Source: an uncultured Lachnospiraceae bacterium
GTDB taxonomy: Bacteria; Bacillota; Clostridia; Lachnospirales; Lachnospiraceae
DNA: 64,000 bases
Assembly (NCBI GenBank): GCA_947648875.1
Contig: CANSPM010000015.1
Location: forward strand, 1 to 64,000
Reading direction: 5' to 3'
The notes under the pieces were generated by a model. The model was not told the DNA's origin. It ran no database searches and was given only the letters and a program-made list of their open reading frames with translations. The translations under genes and the position numbers were made by a program. The first letter of the stretch is position 1; every line of letters starts with the position of its first letter. Below, in pieces: positions 23,781 through 30,690 of this stretch.

Positions 23781-24113
23781 TTACGGCTTCTGCTTGAGAT
23801 TTACAACGTTTCCCAATATCTGAATGCCGTTCTCAATGAGTTCCGTCAGGCGCACGAGTTCGGCACACAGCGCCTCTCTTCCCGCCTCCGTAATCTGATA
23901 CTCCTTTTTTCTGCTATCTTTCTCTCCGGGCAGGGCGGTAATCCAGCCTTTCATAAGTAGCGTGTTGATGGCGCCATAGAGTGTACCGGCGGCTAATTTT
24001 ACCCGCCCTCCGGACAGCTGCTCTACATTTTGCATTATGCCATATCCGTGCAGGGGCTGTGCTAAAGACAGCAAAATGTAATATACTGCCTCAGTCAATG
24101 CGGAACTGGTCAT
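23781..24113 (-). CDS. PadR family transcriptional regulator
   Basis: A 110-residue winged-helix protein: LTEAVYYILLSLAQPLHGYG, then VKLAAGTLYGAINTLLMKGW and KEYQITEAGREAL, the classic PadR N-terminal layout, with a short C-terminal dimerisation helix. The start at 24113 has AGGAGGTGAT upstream. It is transcribed from a consensus promoter whose -10 lies inside a 40-bp perfect palindrome, so strong autorepression is expected. Partner of the DUF2812 gene downstream. Confidence 0.9.
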   Translation of the reverse strand: MTSSALTEAVYYILLSLAQPLHGYGIMQNVEQLSGGRVKLAAGTLYGAINTLLMKGWITALPGEKDSRKKEYQITEAGREALCAELVRLTELIENGIQILGNVVNLKQKP

Positions 24114-24202
24114 TTTATCACCTCCTAGATTAGAAGCTTCCGGAAAAGAAGTTTGGCGGAATGCGGCGGCCTTAACTGCTCCGGTACAATTCCGGAAGCC
24201 GG

Positions 24203-24250
24203 TATATCGGTAGACGATATAATTATATCGTCTACCGATATATTTGTCAA
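24203..24250 (-). promoter_or_regulatory. padR promoter with 40-bp palindromic operator
   Basis: Positions 24203-24242 are an exact 40-bp palindrome (20-bp arms, no spacer, half TATATCGGTAGACGATATAA). On the minus strand TTGACA (24250-24245), 17 bases, TATAAT (24227-24222) form a full consensus promoter; the operator covers the spacer, the -10 and the start site. Confidence 0.88.
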
Positions 24251-24326
24251 CACCTTCTGTAGAATCTAAATTACAAAAATAGCACAATTAGGTACAGAAT
24301 TAACATGAGGGTGAAGGCTATGAATA

Positions 24327-24335
24327 TGATATAAT
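24327..24335 (+). promoter_or_regulatory. extended -10 promoter of the GGDEF gene
   Basis: TGATATAAT is an extended -10 element with no clear -35. It would give a leader of about 180 nt to the start at 24520. The leader contains small hairpins such as GGGA/TCCC near 24422-24437 but I could not match it to a known riboswitch. Confidence 0.45.
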
Positions 24336-24519
24336 AGCCTTATTCACGGCCACAAGTGACCGAGGGGTCATCTGCCAGGGTCGGATATTCAGCCGCATCA
24401 TGCGCGGTACAGAGAATGAGTGGGAAGCGGAAATCCCGGAGGGCTAAGACCTGGTGCGGCGGGGAGGGCATCAGCAGGCCGGGGATATATGCCCCGTAGA
24501 TGGACAGATCGGAGTATAT

Positions 24520-25974
24520 ATGAACAGAGAAGAGGCAAAAGGAAAGACAACAGTACAGCTAACAGGAGAGACGACAGTGCAGCCGGCAGGAAAGACAACA
24601 GTGCAACCAACAGGAGAGATGATCGTGCAGCCGGCAGAGAAGACAACAGTACAGCCAGTGGCAAGGCTCTGGGAAATTTACGAGGAAATGCGGGAAATTG
24701 TATTTGTGTTGGATTTGGAAACGCACGATATGGTATATATGAATCGCTACGCGCGGGAACTCTACGGATTCTCATCCAACAAAGAAGTAGAGGGGAAAAA
24801 GTGCTATGAGGCGCTGCGGGGCAATTCCATGCCCTGCGCACTCTGTGAGGACAAAAGGCTGCGCCCCGGTTATTTTCTGGAGGAAGTGCGTTACAATCCC
24901 TTTATCGGCAAGAAGTTGGCACTGAAAGAAACAATCATTGAGGATAACGGCAGAAGGTACCGCTTTGAGATGGCTGTGGACCTGAGTGCATGGGAACAGC
25001 AGAATCGGGGATATGAGGACAACGAGGCCATGGTGAATGAAGGACTGCGCGTTTCTCTGGCAGCTTCCACGCCAACGGCATCCCTCACTGCCCTTATGGA
25101 ATATCTGGGCCATGCTTTAAAGAGCCACAGGGTTTATATTTTTGAGGAGACCGAGCAGGGCGCCTTTGACAATACTTATGAATGGTGCGCCGAAGGCGTG
25201 GAGCCTCAGAGAGAGAACCTACAGGGGGTATCCTACGATGTGGTGAGTCTGTGGTATCAGGAATTTACCAAAGGCGATAATATTCTCATCAAAAGTGTGG
25301 AAAATATCAGAGAGACAGACCCTGTGGTCTATGCGTATCTGAAACCGCAGAATATTGAGTCTCTGGTAGTTGCCCCACTGGTGGGAGAGAAGAAAATTAT
25401 CGGATTTTTCGGTGTTGACAACCCGCCGGAGCGGTATCTGGAGCATATTACCACATTGCTCCAGATTCTGGGGCATTTTATAGTGGCTCTTCTGCACCGG
25501 AGAAATCATGTGCGCCGTCTGGAGGAGCTGTGCTATCAGGACCAACTCACCGGGCTTGGCAACAGGCATGCTATGAACGACTATATTAAAGGCATGATAT
25601 CCGGGCAGAGCGTGGGTGTGTTGTACTGCGATGTGATGGGGCTTAAGCGGACCAACGATGAAATGGGACATTTGGAGGGAGACAAGCTGCTTATCCGCGC
25701 CAGTGAATGTCTGCGAAAAACATTTGGGGACCAGGCTTTGTTCCGTGTGGGAGGAGACGAGTTTCTGGCCCTCTGTGCGGGAATAACCAGAGAGCAGCTG
25801 GAGGAGAGAGTGGAGAAACTGAAACAGGAAATGAAAAGCGGGAACGCGCCCATGGCTTTGGGATCTGTCTGGAGGAGCGATGGGAACGAGGATGTGGACC
25901 AGCTGATGAGAGAGGCCGACGGCCTCATGTATGAAGACAAGAGGGCATGGTATGCGGAGCAGGTCTTTATTTAA
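24520..25974 (+). CDS. PAS-GAF-GGDEF protein (putative diguanylate cyclase)
   Basis: A 484-residue soluble protein. After a repeat-bearing N-terminus (residues 10-47) comes a PAS-like domain, LWEIYEEMREIVFVLDLETH with YMNRYARELYGF and a Cys cluster CYEALRGNSMPCALC; then a GAF-like domain (about 175-330); then GGDEF: DQLTGLGNRHAMNDYI, YCDVMGLKRTNDEMGH and the intact signature VGGDEFLAL. Synthesis of c-di-GMP from GTP is expected. No RxxD inhibitory site is seen before GGDEF. The start at 24520 follows GGAG; an in-frame ATG at 24454 lacks support. The Cys-rich PAS may bind a metal or redox ligand, which is inference. Confidence 0.85.
   Translation: MNREEAKGKTTVQLTGETTVQPAGKTTVQPTGEMIVQPAEKTTVQPVARLWEIYEEMREIVFVLDLETHDMVYMNRYARELYGFSSNKEVEGKKCYEALRGNSMPCALCEDKRLRPGYFLEEVRYNPFIGKKLALKETIIEDNGRRYRFEMAVDLSAWEQQNRGYEDNEAMVNEGLRVSLAASTPTASLTALMEYLGHALKSHRVYIFEETEQGAFDNTYEWCAEGVEPQRENLQGVSYDVVSLWYQEFTKGDNILIKSVENIRETDPVVYAYLKPQNIESLVVAPLVGEKKIIGFFGVDNPPERYLEHITTLLQILGHFIVALLHRRNHVRRLEELCYQDQLTGLGNRHAMNDYIKGMISGQSVGVLYCDVMGLKRTNDEMGHLEGDKLLIRASECLRKTFGDQALFRVGGDEFLALCAGITREQLEERVEKLKQEMKSGNAPMALGSVWRSDGNEDVDQLMREADGLMYEDKRAWYAEQVFI
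24547..24660 (+). repeat. 24-bp in-frame tandem repeat
   Basis: Units begin at 24547, 24571, 24595, 24619 and 24643 (the last partial), each encoding variants of TTVQPAGK. The units have drifted at several positions. They lie at the start of the GGDEF protein, ahead of the PAS domain. Confidence 0.85.
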
Positions 25975-26183
25975 TTGGTAACTCATATATTCGAAGCCGC
26001 TGACGGATAAAGCTGGCAATGTGTCACATGATACGGAGAAAATAATAAAATACAGGGATTATTGTCTGGATCCTATAGCATCCTGTGTGATTTTTGACAA
26101 TTAAGAACGCCTGACGATGAAATGGCTGCAAGCGTGCCTGAACCGCTGTCTGCAAAAGTTTATAGGGGAGGCATCAACAGATT

Positions 26184-26221
26184 AGGCTGTCCGGAAATAT
26201 CCTGGGATTTCTGGACAGCCT
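26184..26221. terminator. hairpin in the gap after the GGDEF gene
   Basis: AGGCTGTCCGGAAAT (26184-26198) and ATTTCTGGACAGCCT (26207-26221) pair over 15 positions with one G-U and an 8-base loop. No U tract follows on either strand. The gap 25975-26343 shows nothing else. Confidence 0.45.
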
Positions 26222-26343
26222 GATCTGGGTTGTGATAACGGCTCCGGTTATTTCCGACGATTATCGGTCGGGAGCCGACGATATTTTGCGCCGTGCGAAA
26301 CATGGAAGAACGCGGCTGGGATTGTACCCGGGCGGAGCTTTAG

Positions 26344-26493
26344 ATGATATATTCCATCGACACACTGATAGATATATATATGGGACAGCTACAATGGTTC
26401 TTTGCCTTCGCGGGACTCTTGTCCGTTCTGGCCGCAGTGAGTCTGCCCCTGTTTCTGGCAGGACGCCTGTACGGCAGGCATACCGTCAGCTGA
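26344..26493 (+). pseudogene. C-terminal fragment of a membrane transporter
   Basis: A 49-codon frame from an ATG at 26344 encodes MGQLQWFFAFAGLLSVLAAV then SLPLFLAGRLYGRHTVS. The hydrophobic helix followed by a short basic tail resembles the C-terminus of an MFS carrier. There is no ribosome binding site, so this is taken as a relic. Confidence 0.35.
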
Positions 26494-26522
26494 ATGTCCG
26501 GCTGACAGGCATACGGGGGAGC

Positions 26523-27722
26523 TCAAAGGCAGCCATAGGCGACGGCCCGCATGCGGAGGTGATGATACTGTTCAAGATTCGGCTGTAGGTTGTGCATGTA
26601 GACGACGGACAATCCCTCCTCCGGGGAAGCCTCGGCCCAGGTTCCGGAACCTCCGGTCCATCCGAACTGTCCGGGAATGCCATTGTGTTGCCCGGCGTAT
26701 CTGTCCAGCAGCATCCGCACTCCGTATCCGTAACCGTATCCGGCCAGATAGTCGTTAGAGAAATCTTCTTTCAGCATCCGCAGAGTGAGGGTGTTGCTTC
26801 GCATCAGGTCTATGGTCTTTCGACCCAGAAGTTTCACGCCATTGTACGCGCCGCCGCAGGCAAGCATCTGCATCAGCTTTGTGTAGTCCCGGCAGTTGGT
26901 GATGACCCGGGAAAAACCCGGCACGGTTCCAGGAGGACCTACAAACAGAGCTTCCTGCTTCGGCTCCGGCACAAAGAAAGGATCATTGTCTCCCAGTTTC
27001 TTTCCCGGTTTCAGATAATAGTCCTTCACAAGTCGCTCCTCCAGGTCCCCAAACAGAAAATTGGCGGAACTGTCCATCCCGAGAGGTTCAAAGAGCATTT
27101 CCTGGATCACCTGCTCGGCGCGTTTCCCGCCGATGACTTCCAGCAATCCGGCTGTGAGTTCACTGGCAAAACCATACAGGAAGCGCGTCCCCGGCTCAAA
27201 AGCCAGAGGGACCCGGGAAGCGGCCCGAATTTGATCCCGCAGGGTAAAATATCCCTTATCACGCAGCTGTCGCATTTCCCTGGCCATCGCTACAGCAGTG
27301 GGATGCTGCTGCATGGAAATGCCGCCTATGATCATCTCATAGGGAAGTCCGCAGGTCATATTAAAAATATGCTTTACCAGGATGGGCTGCTCCACGGGGA
27401 CCACTTCCAGTGTTCCGTCCGGCAGGGTAATCAACTTGGTGGAATTTCTAAACTCGGGAAAATATTCATACAGAGGGTCCGACATCAGAAAATGTCCCTG
27501 TTCGTAAAGCATCATTGCCGTGGTATACATGGCAATCTTGGTCAGGGAAGCCTGACGGAATACATGATCGGCGCAAAGTCTTACCCCCTTTTCCCTGTCG
27601 GCCCAGCCAAAGTAGTTTTCGTAGAGTATTTCCTCTTTTCTGGCGATGACGCAGCTACAGTTTGGAAGTCCGTCATCCACATATTTTTGCAGCAGTCTGT
27701 CTAATTCTTTAAAGTCAGTCAT
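26523..27722 (-). CDS. serine hydrolase, beta-lactamase class C family (copy 2)
   Basis: A 399-residue protein without a signal peptide. The catalytic SxxK is in RQASLTKIAM (about residue 58-65); a Tyr lies in FLYGFASELTAGLLEVI, where the family Y-x-N/S motif is expected; WTGGSGTWAEASPEEGLSVV near the end corresponds to the third (KTG/HxG-like) motif. Such proteins are esterases, peptidases or transesterases rather than true beta-lactamases. A paralogue lies directly upstream (27824-28984). GAGAGGATC precedes the ATG. Confidence 0.85.
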   Translation of the reverse strand: MTDFKELDRLLQKYVDDGLPNCSCVIARKEEILYENYFGWADREKGVRLCADHVFRQASLTKIAMYTTAMMLYEQGHFLMSDPLYEYFPEFRNSTKLITLPDGTLEVVPVEQPILVKHIFNMTCGLPYEMIIGGISMQQHPTAVAMAREMRQLRDKGYFTLRDQIRAASRVPLAFEPGTRFLYGFASELTAGLLEVIGGKRAEQVIQEMLFEPLGMDSSANFLFGDLEERLVKDYYLKPGKKLGDNDPFFVPEPKQEALFVGPPGTVPGFSRVITNCRDYTKLMQMLACGGAYNGVKLLGRKTIDLMRSNTLTLRMLKEDFSNDYLAGYGYGYGVRMLLDRYAGQHNGIPGQFGWTGGSGTWAEASPEEGLSVVYMHNLQPNLEQYHHLRMRAVAYGCL

Positions 27723-27730
27723 CCGATCCT

Positions 27731-27823
27731 CTCATTTCTGCCGCAGAGCGCGGCTGTATCACAGAACTGGTCCACACGGTGCAGCGGGCACTGAAGCCTC
27801 ATTTCTGCCGCAGCTGTATCACA
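27731..27823. repeat. direct repeat between the two serine hydrolase genes
   Basis: CTCATTTCTGCCGCAG (27731-27746) then CTGTATCACA (27754-27763) recurs as CTCATTTCTGCCGCAGCTGT (27798-27817) through 27823, directly against the stop codon of the upstream gene. The first copy has a 7-base insertion and reaches to the ribosome binding site of the downstream gene. It looks like a scar of the tandem gene duplication. Confidence 0.75.
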
Positions 27824-28984
27824 TTACAGCAATCCGTAGGAAATCGTGCGGACACGGGGGTGGTAGTATTCCTCGCCGTTGGGAATCATGTTGTGCATAT
27901 AGACAATGGAAAGCCCTTCCCGGGGATCTGCCTCACACCAGGTCCCGAAACCGCCGGTCCATCCAAAGGCCCCTGGAGAGCCGTTGAGATCTCCCTGGGC
28001 TCCGTCAAGCAGCGTGCGAAAGCCGTAGCCATATCCGTAGCCTTTGTCCGGAAAGTCCCTGCGCTGGGTCTCGCTTAGACCGTTGGAGCGCATCAGGTCG
28101 ATGGTCCCGGCGCTCATGACGCGTCGGCCATTCCATACGCCGCCGCAGGCAAGCATCTGCATCAGGTGAGAGTAGTCTTCCACATTGGAGAAAAGCCTTG
28201 CCCAGCCTGCCTCGTTCTCCGGACCGGACATATGTTTTTTGTCGAAAAATGTCGGGCCGGGTACATACTTTCCCTTTTCGTCCAGAGCATAGAGGGCCAC
28301 CATGCGCTCTTTAGCGCCCTCAAAAAATATGGCGGCAGTATTCTCCATTTCCAGCGGATCAAAAAGCAATTCTTTCAAAGCGTCATTTACAGGTTTGTCA
28401 CATATTTTTTCGATGATGCCCGCGGCAAGCTCACTGGAAAAACCATAAATCCAGTGCGAGCCCGGTTCGCAGGCCAGAGGCGCCGCAGAGACGGCGGCAA
28501 GCTGCTCCTGCAATGTGTAATATCCCTTTTCCCACAGGGGCTTCATGCACTCCTGCATACCCCGCAGGGTGAGATCTTCCGTGGGAGCGTCGGAATTGCA
28601 ATAGGGAAGCCCGCATTTCATGGAAAGAGTGTCCCGTATGGTTATGGGGGCATCCGTGGGGACAATATCCACATAGCCGTTGGGATGGCGCAGGTATTTT
28701 CTGCTGGTCTTCCACTGGGGAAGATAGTCGCCCACCGGGTCGGTAAGCAGGAATTTGCCGCGCTCATAGAGCATCATCATGGCAGTGTAGAGGGGAATTT
28801 TGGACATGGACGCCTGACGGAAAAGGGAATCCTTTGTGACCGGAGTGCCGTCTGTCAGATCGGCATAGCCGAAATAGCCCTCATAAAGGGTTTTTCCTCT
28901 TTGGATAATCTTGAGGGAGCAGCCGGGCAGGCCTCTCTCCACAAAACTTTCCAGCAGTCGGTCGATATCTTGGATTGTAGCCAT
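27824..28984 (-). CDS. serine hydrolase, beta-lactamase class C family (copy 1)
   Basis: A 386-residue cytoplasmic-type protein closely similar to the next gene: both start with DRLL...GLP.CS and have YEGYFGYAD against YENYFGWAD. SxxK is in RQASMSKIPL, the Tyr region in WIYGFSSELAAGIIEKI, and the end has FGWTGGFGTWCEADPREGLS. It comes first in the minus-strand pair, with 101 nt between the genes. Substrate unknown. The nearby arabinoside genes allow an ester side-chain role, but the pair is on the opposite strand. Confidence 0.85.
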   Translation of the reverse strand: MATIQDIDRLLESFVERGLPGCSLKIIQRGKTLYEGYFGYADLTDGTPVTKDSLFRQASMSKIPLYTAMMMLYERGKFLLTDPVGDYLPQWKTSRKYLRHPNGYVDIVPTDAPITIRDTLSMKCGLPYCNSDAPTEDLTLRGMQECMKPLWEKGYYTLQEQLAAVSAAPLACEPGSHWIYGFSSELAAGIIEKICDKPVNDALKELLFDPLEMENTAAIFFEGAKERMVALYALDEKGKYVPGPTFFDKKHMSGPENEAGWARLFSNVEDYSHLMQMLACGGVWNGRRVMSAGTIDLMRSNGLSETQRRDFPDKGYGYGYGFRTLLDGAQGDLNGSPGAFGWTGGFGTWCEADPREGLSIVYMHNMIPNGEEYYHPRVRTISYGLL

Positions 28985-29106
28985 ATTTATACCTCTCTTG
29001 TATGTGTTATGCTTGATTTTTCTTAGAGTAACATGAGAAGGTTCCGTCTGTCAATTGTAAACTAAATCGAATTAGCATATGTATGAACTGAGATAAAACC
29101 AAATGT

Positions 29107-29285
29107 TTGCTCTGTGCGGAGCTTCTGGAAGAGTATGGCTTTCGAGCGATGGCAGAGGAGAAGGAAGGCAACAGGCCATGCACGGCAGGGGACATGCCAT
29201 TGCGCGGATGGATACGGAACTGGGATGGAAATATGTGCGGCTGTTTATGCGAAATCTTGACGGAAGTCTCGGGCTTGTGGATTGA
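29107..29285 (+). pseudogene. possible coding remnant with a frameshift
   Basis: Within the 28985-29482 gap, one frame reads LLEEYGFRAMAEEKEGNRPC and another continues MHGRGHAIARMDTELGWKY and VRLFMRNLDGSLGLVD to a stop at 29283-29285. The two pieces look like parts of one protein split by a frameshift, with no start signals. Family not recognised. Confidence 0.3.
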
Positions 29286-29317
29286 GAACCCGATATGTTC
29301 GTTTTGCGCATTTGCTA

Positions 29318-29347
29318 TTGACAGCTAAAACGTAATAGCGGTATTAT
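29318..29347 (+). promoter_or_regulatory. promoter candidate upstream of lacI-type gene
   Basis: TTGACA (29318-29323) and TATTAT (29342-29347) with an 18-base spacer. A five-codon frame (ATG at 29395, MAEFI) with a strong GGGAGGGAG follows. Confidence 0.45.
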
Positions 29348-29408
29348 GTTCTAAGAGGAATGATTAAAACACGCTCCACCTGGGAGGGAGTACAATGGCA
29401 GAATTTAT

Positions 29409-29436
29409 TTGACAGAATGATGGCAATAAGTATACA
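29409..29436 (+). promoter_or_regulatory. promoter of the LacI-family gene
   Basis: TTGACA (29409-29414) and TATACA (29431-29436) with a 16-base spacer, 47 nt before the start codon. Confidence 0.5.
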
Positions 29437-29482
29437 CTGGAAGAAATAAATGCAAATGTGATACAGGGATGGGCTGTTATTT

Positions 29483-30520
29483 ATGGAAGAAAAAAAGACT
29501 GCCGGAACGCAGATTAAAGAGATCGCAGAGAGACTGGGCGTATCCCAGAGCACCGTGTCTGTGGTGCTTGGCGGGAGAGGAGACAGTATCCGTATTTCCA
29601 AGGAGACCCAGAAGAGAGTGTTGGATATGGCGCGGGAGATGAATTACCGACCGAATATTTATGCCAGGCGGCTACGGCATGCCGAAGAGGACGTACCCTA
29701 TGTGATTGCCGTATTCTGGCGGACTGACGGACTCAATTCCCGTATGGCCAGATTTATCAGAGGGTTATATGAGGCTTCGGAGAGGAAAAACTGCCGGGTG
29801 GAGATGGTGATACAGCCTTATAAGCCCGGGGACCTGATGGCTCACGGGGACATGCTTTCCGGCAACCGCATCAGCGGTGCCATTATCAGCGGTTTGACGA
29901 CGGCGGATCAGCAGGAACTGGAGAAGGGAGACTACTCCATTCCCATTATTCTCTTTGAGCGGGAAAGCGCAAAATTCCATTGCCTTATGACGGATACTTT
30001 CCGAACAGGGGAACAATGTCTCAAATATATGGCGGCGCCGGAGGTAAAGACGGCGGCATTCATCGGATTTAACAATAACAACCGCTCGGAGAGAAAGATG
30101 GAAGCGGGATTTATCTTCGGGTGCAGGGACCGGGGAATCAAAGTCAGGGAAGATTGGAACGTGTATCTGGAATACAGCAGTTATGAATACGGGTATGAGG
30201 CGGCGGAGAAAGTACTGGCCCATGTGGAACTGCCCTCGGCCTGGCTGGTTGCGGACTGTAGGCTTGCGGGGGGAGTGGTGGATTGCTGTCATGACAGGAA
30301 TCTGAGGATTCCGGAGGATATCCGGCTGATTTTCTTTGAGGATTCGGGTATTTTAAAGTACAATAAGCCGCCTCTTTCTTCCGTTGATGTCCCGGCGTAT
30401 GAGATGGCGGAGACAGCGCTGGATATCATTGTACTTGCCGGCACGCAGCAGATGGATATCCCGATTCGGAGGGAACATTCGCCGCTTTACTTTATTCGGG
30501 AGAGCAGCGGGAAACAGTAG
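29483..30520 (+). CDS. LacI family transcriptional regulator
   Basis: A 345-residue protein with an N-terminal LacI helix-turn-helix, IKEIAERLGVSQSTVSVVLG, and hinge MNYRPNIYARRLR, followed by a periplasmic-binding-protein-like sensor domain (VIAVFWRTDG, SGAIISGL, TAAFIGFNNNN, EDIRLIFFEDSG). It lies directly upstream of the esterase/GH51/carboxylesterase genes in the same direction and most likely controls them in response to an arabinose-type sugar; the ligand is inferred from neighbours only. The ribosome binding site is weak. Confidence 0.88.
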   Translation: MEEKKTAGTQIKEIAERLGVSQSTVSVVLGGRGDSIRISKETQKRVLDMAREMNYRPNIYARRLRHAEEDVPYVIAVFWRTDGLNSRMARFIRGLYEASERKNCRVEMVIQPYKPGDLMAHGDMLSGNRISGAIISGLTTADQQELEKGDYSIPIILFERESAKFHCLMTDTFRTGEQCLKYMAAPEVKTAAFIGFNNNNRSERKMEAGFIFGCRDRGIKVREDWNVYLEYSSYEYGYEAAEKVLAHVELPSAWLVADCRLAGGVVDCCHDRNLRIPEDIRLIFFEDSGILKYNKPPLSSVDVPAYEMAETALDIIVLAGTQQMDIPIRREHSPLYFIRESSGKQ

Positions 30521-30553
30521 ATAGGAAGAGGGCGGTTTTCGTTATTTTTCGGG

Positions 30554-30592
30554 AACCGCTGTTTTTGCAGATGAGGCGCAAAAACAGCGGTT
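30554..30592 (+). terminator. hairpin between the regulator and the esterase
   Basis: Perfect 15-bp arms AACCGCTGTTTTTGC (30554-30568) and its complement (30578-30592), 9-base loop. The T run lies inside the arm rather than after it. Probably ends or attenuates the LacI transcript. Confidence 0.6.
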
Positions 30593-30690
30593 TGGAGGAT
30601 CTCCGCGATTCTCCCGTCATGAAACGCAGGGACCTGTTACCTGGAAGCAGGCGGGTTCTGTATTATAGAAACGAAAACAGGAGGAGAGAT

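Noticed and set aside
24340-24519. c-di-GMP (GEMM) riboswitch before the GGDEF gene
   Set aside because: The conserved GACGCAAAGC-type core is absent; kept only as an unassigned leader.
26232-26588. 118-codon plus-strand frame
   Set aside because: Composition and overlap with the C-terminal end of the serine hydrolase gene suggest a chance frame; the transporter-like fragment in another frame is more coding-like.
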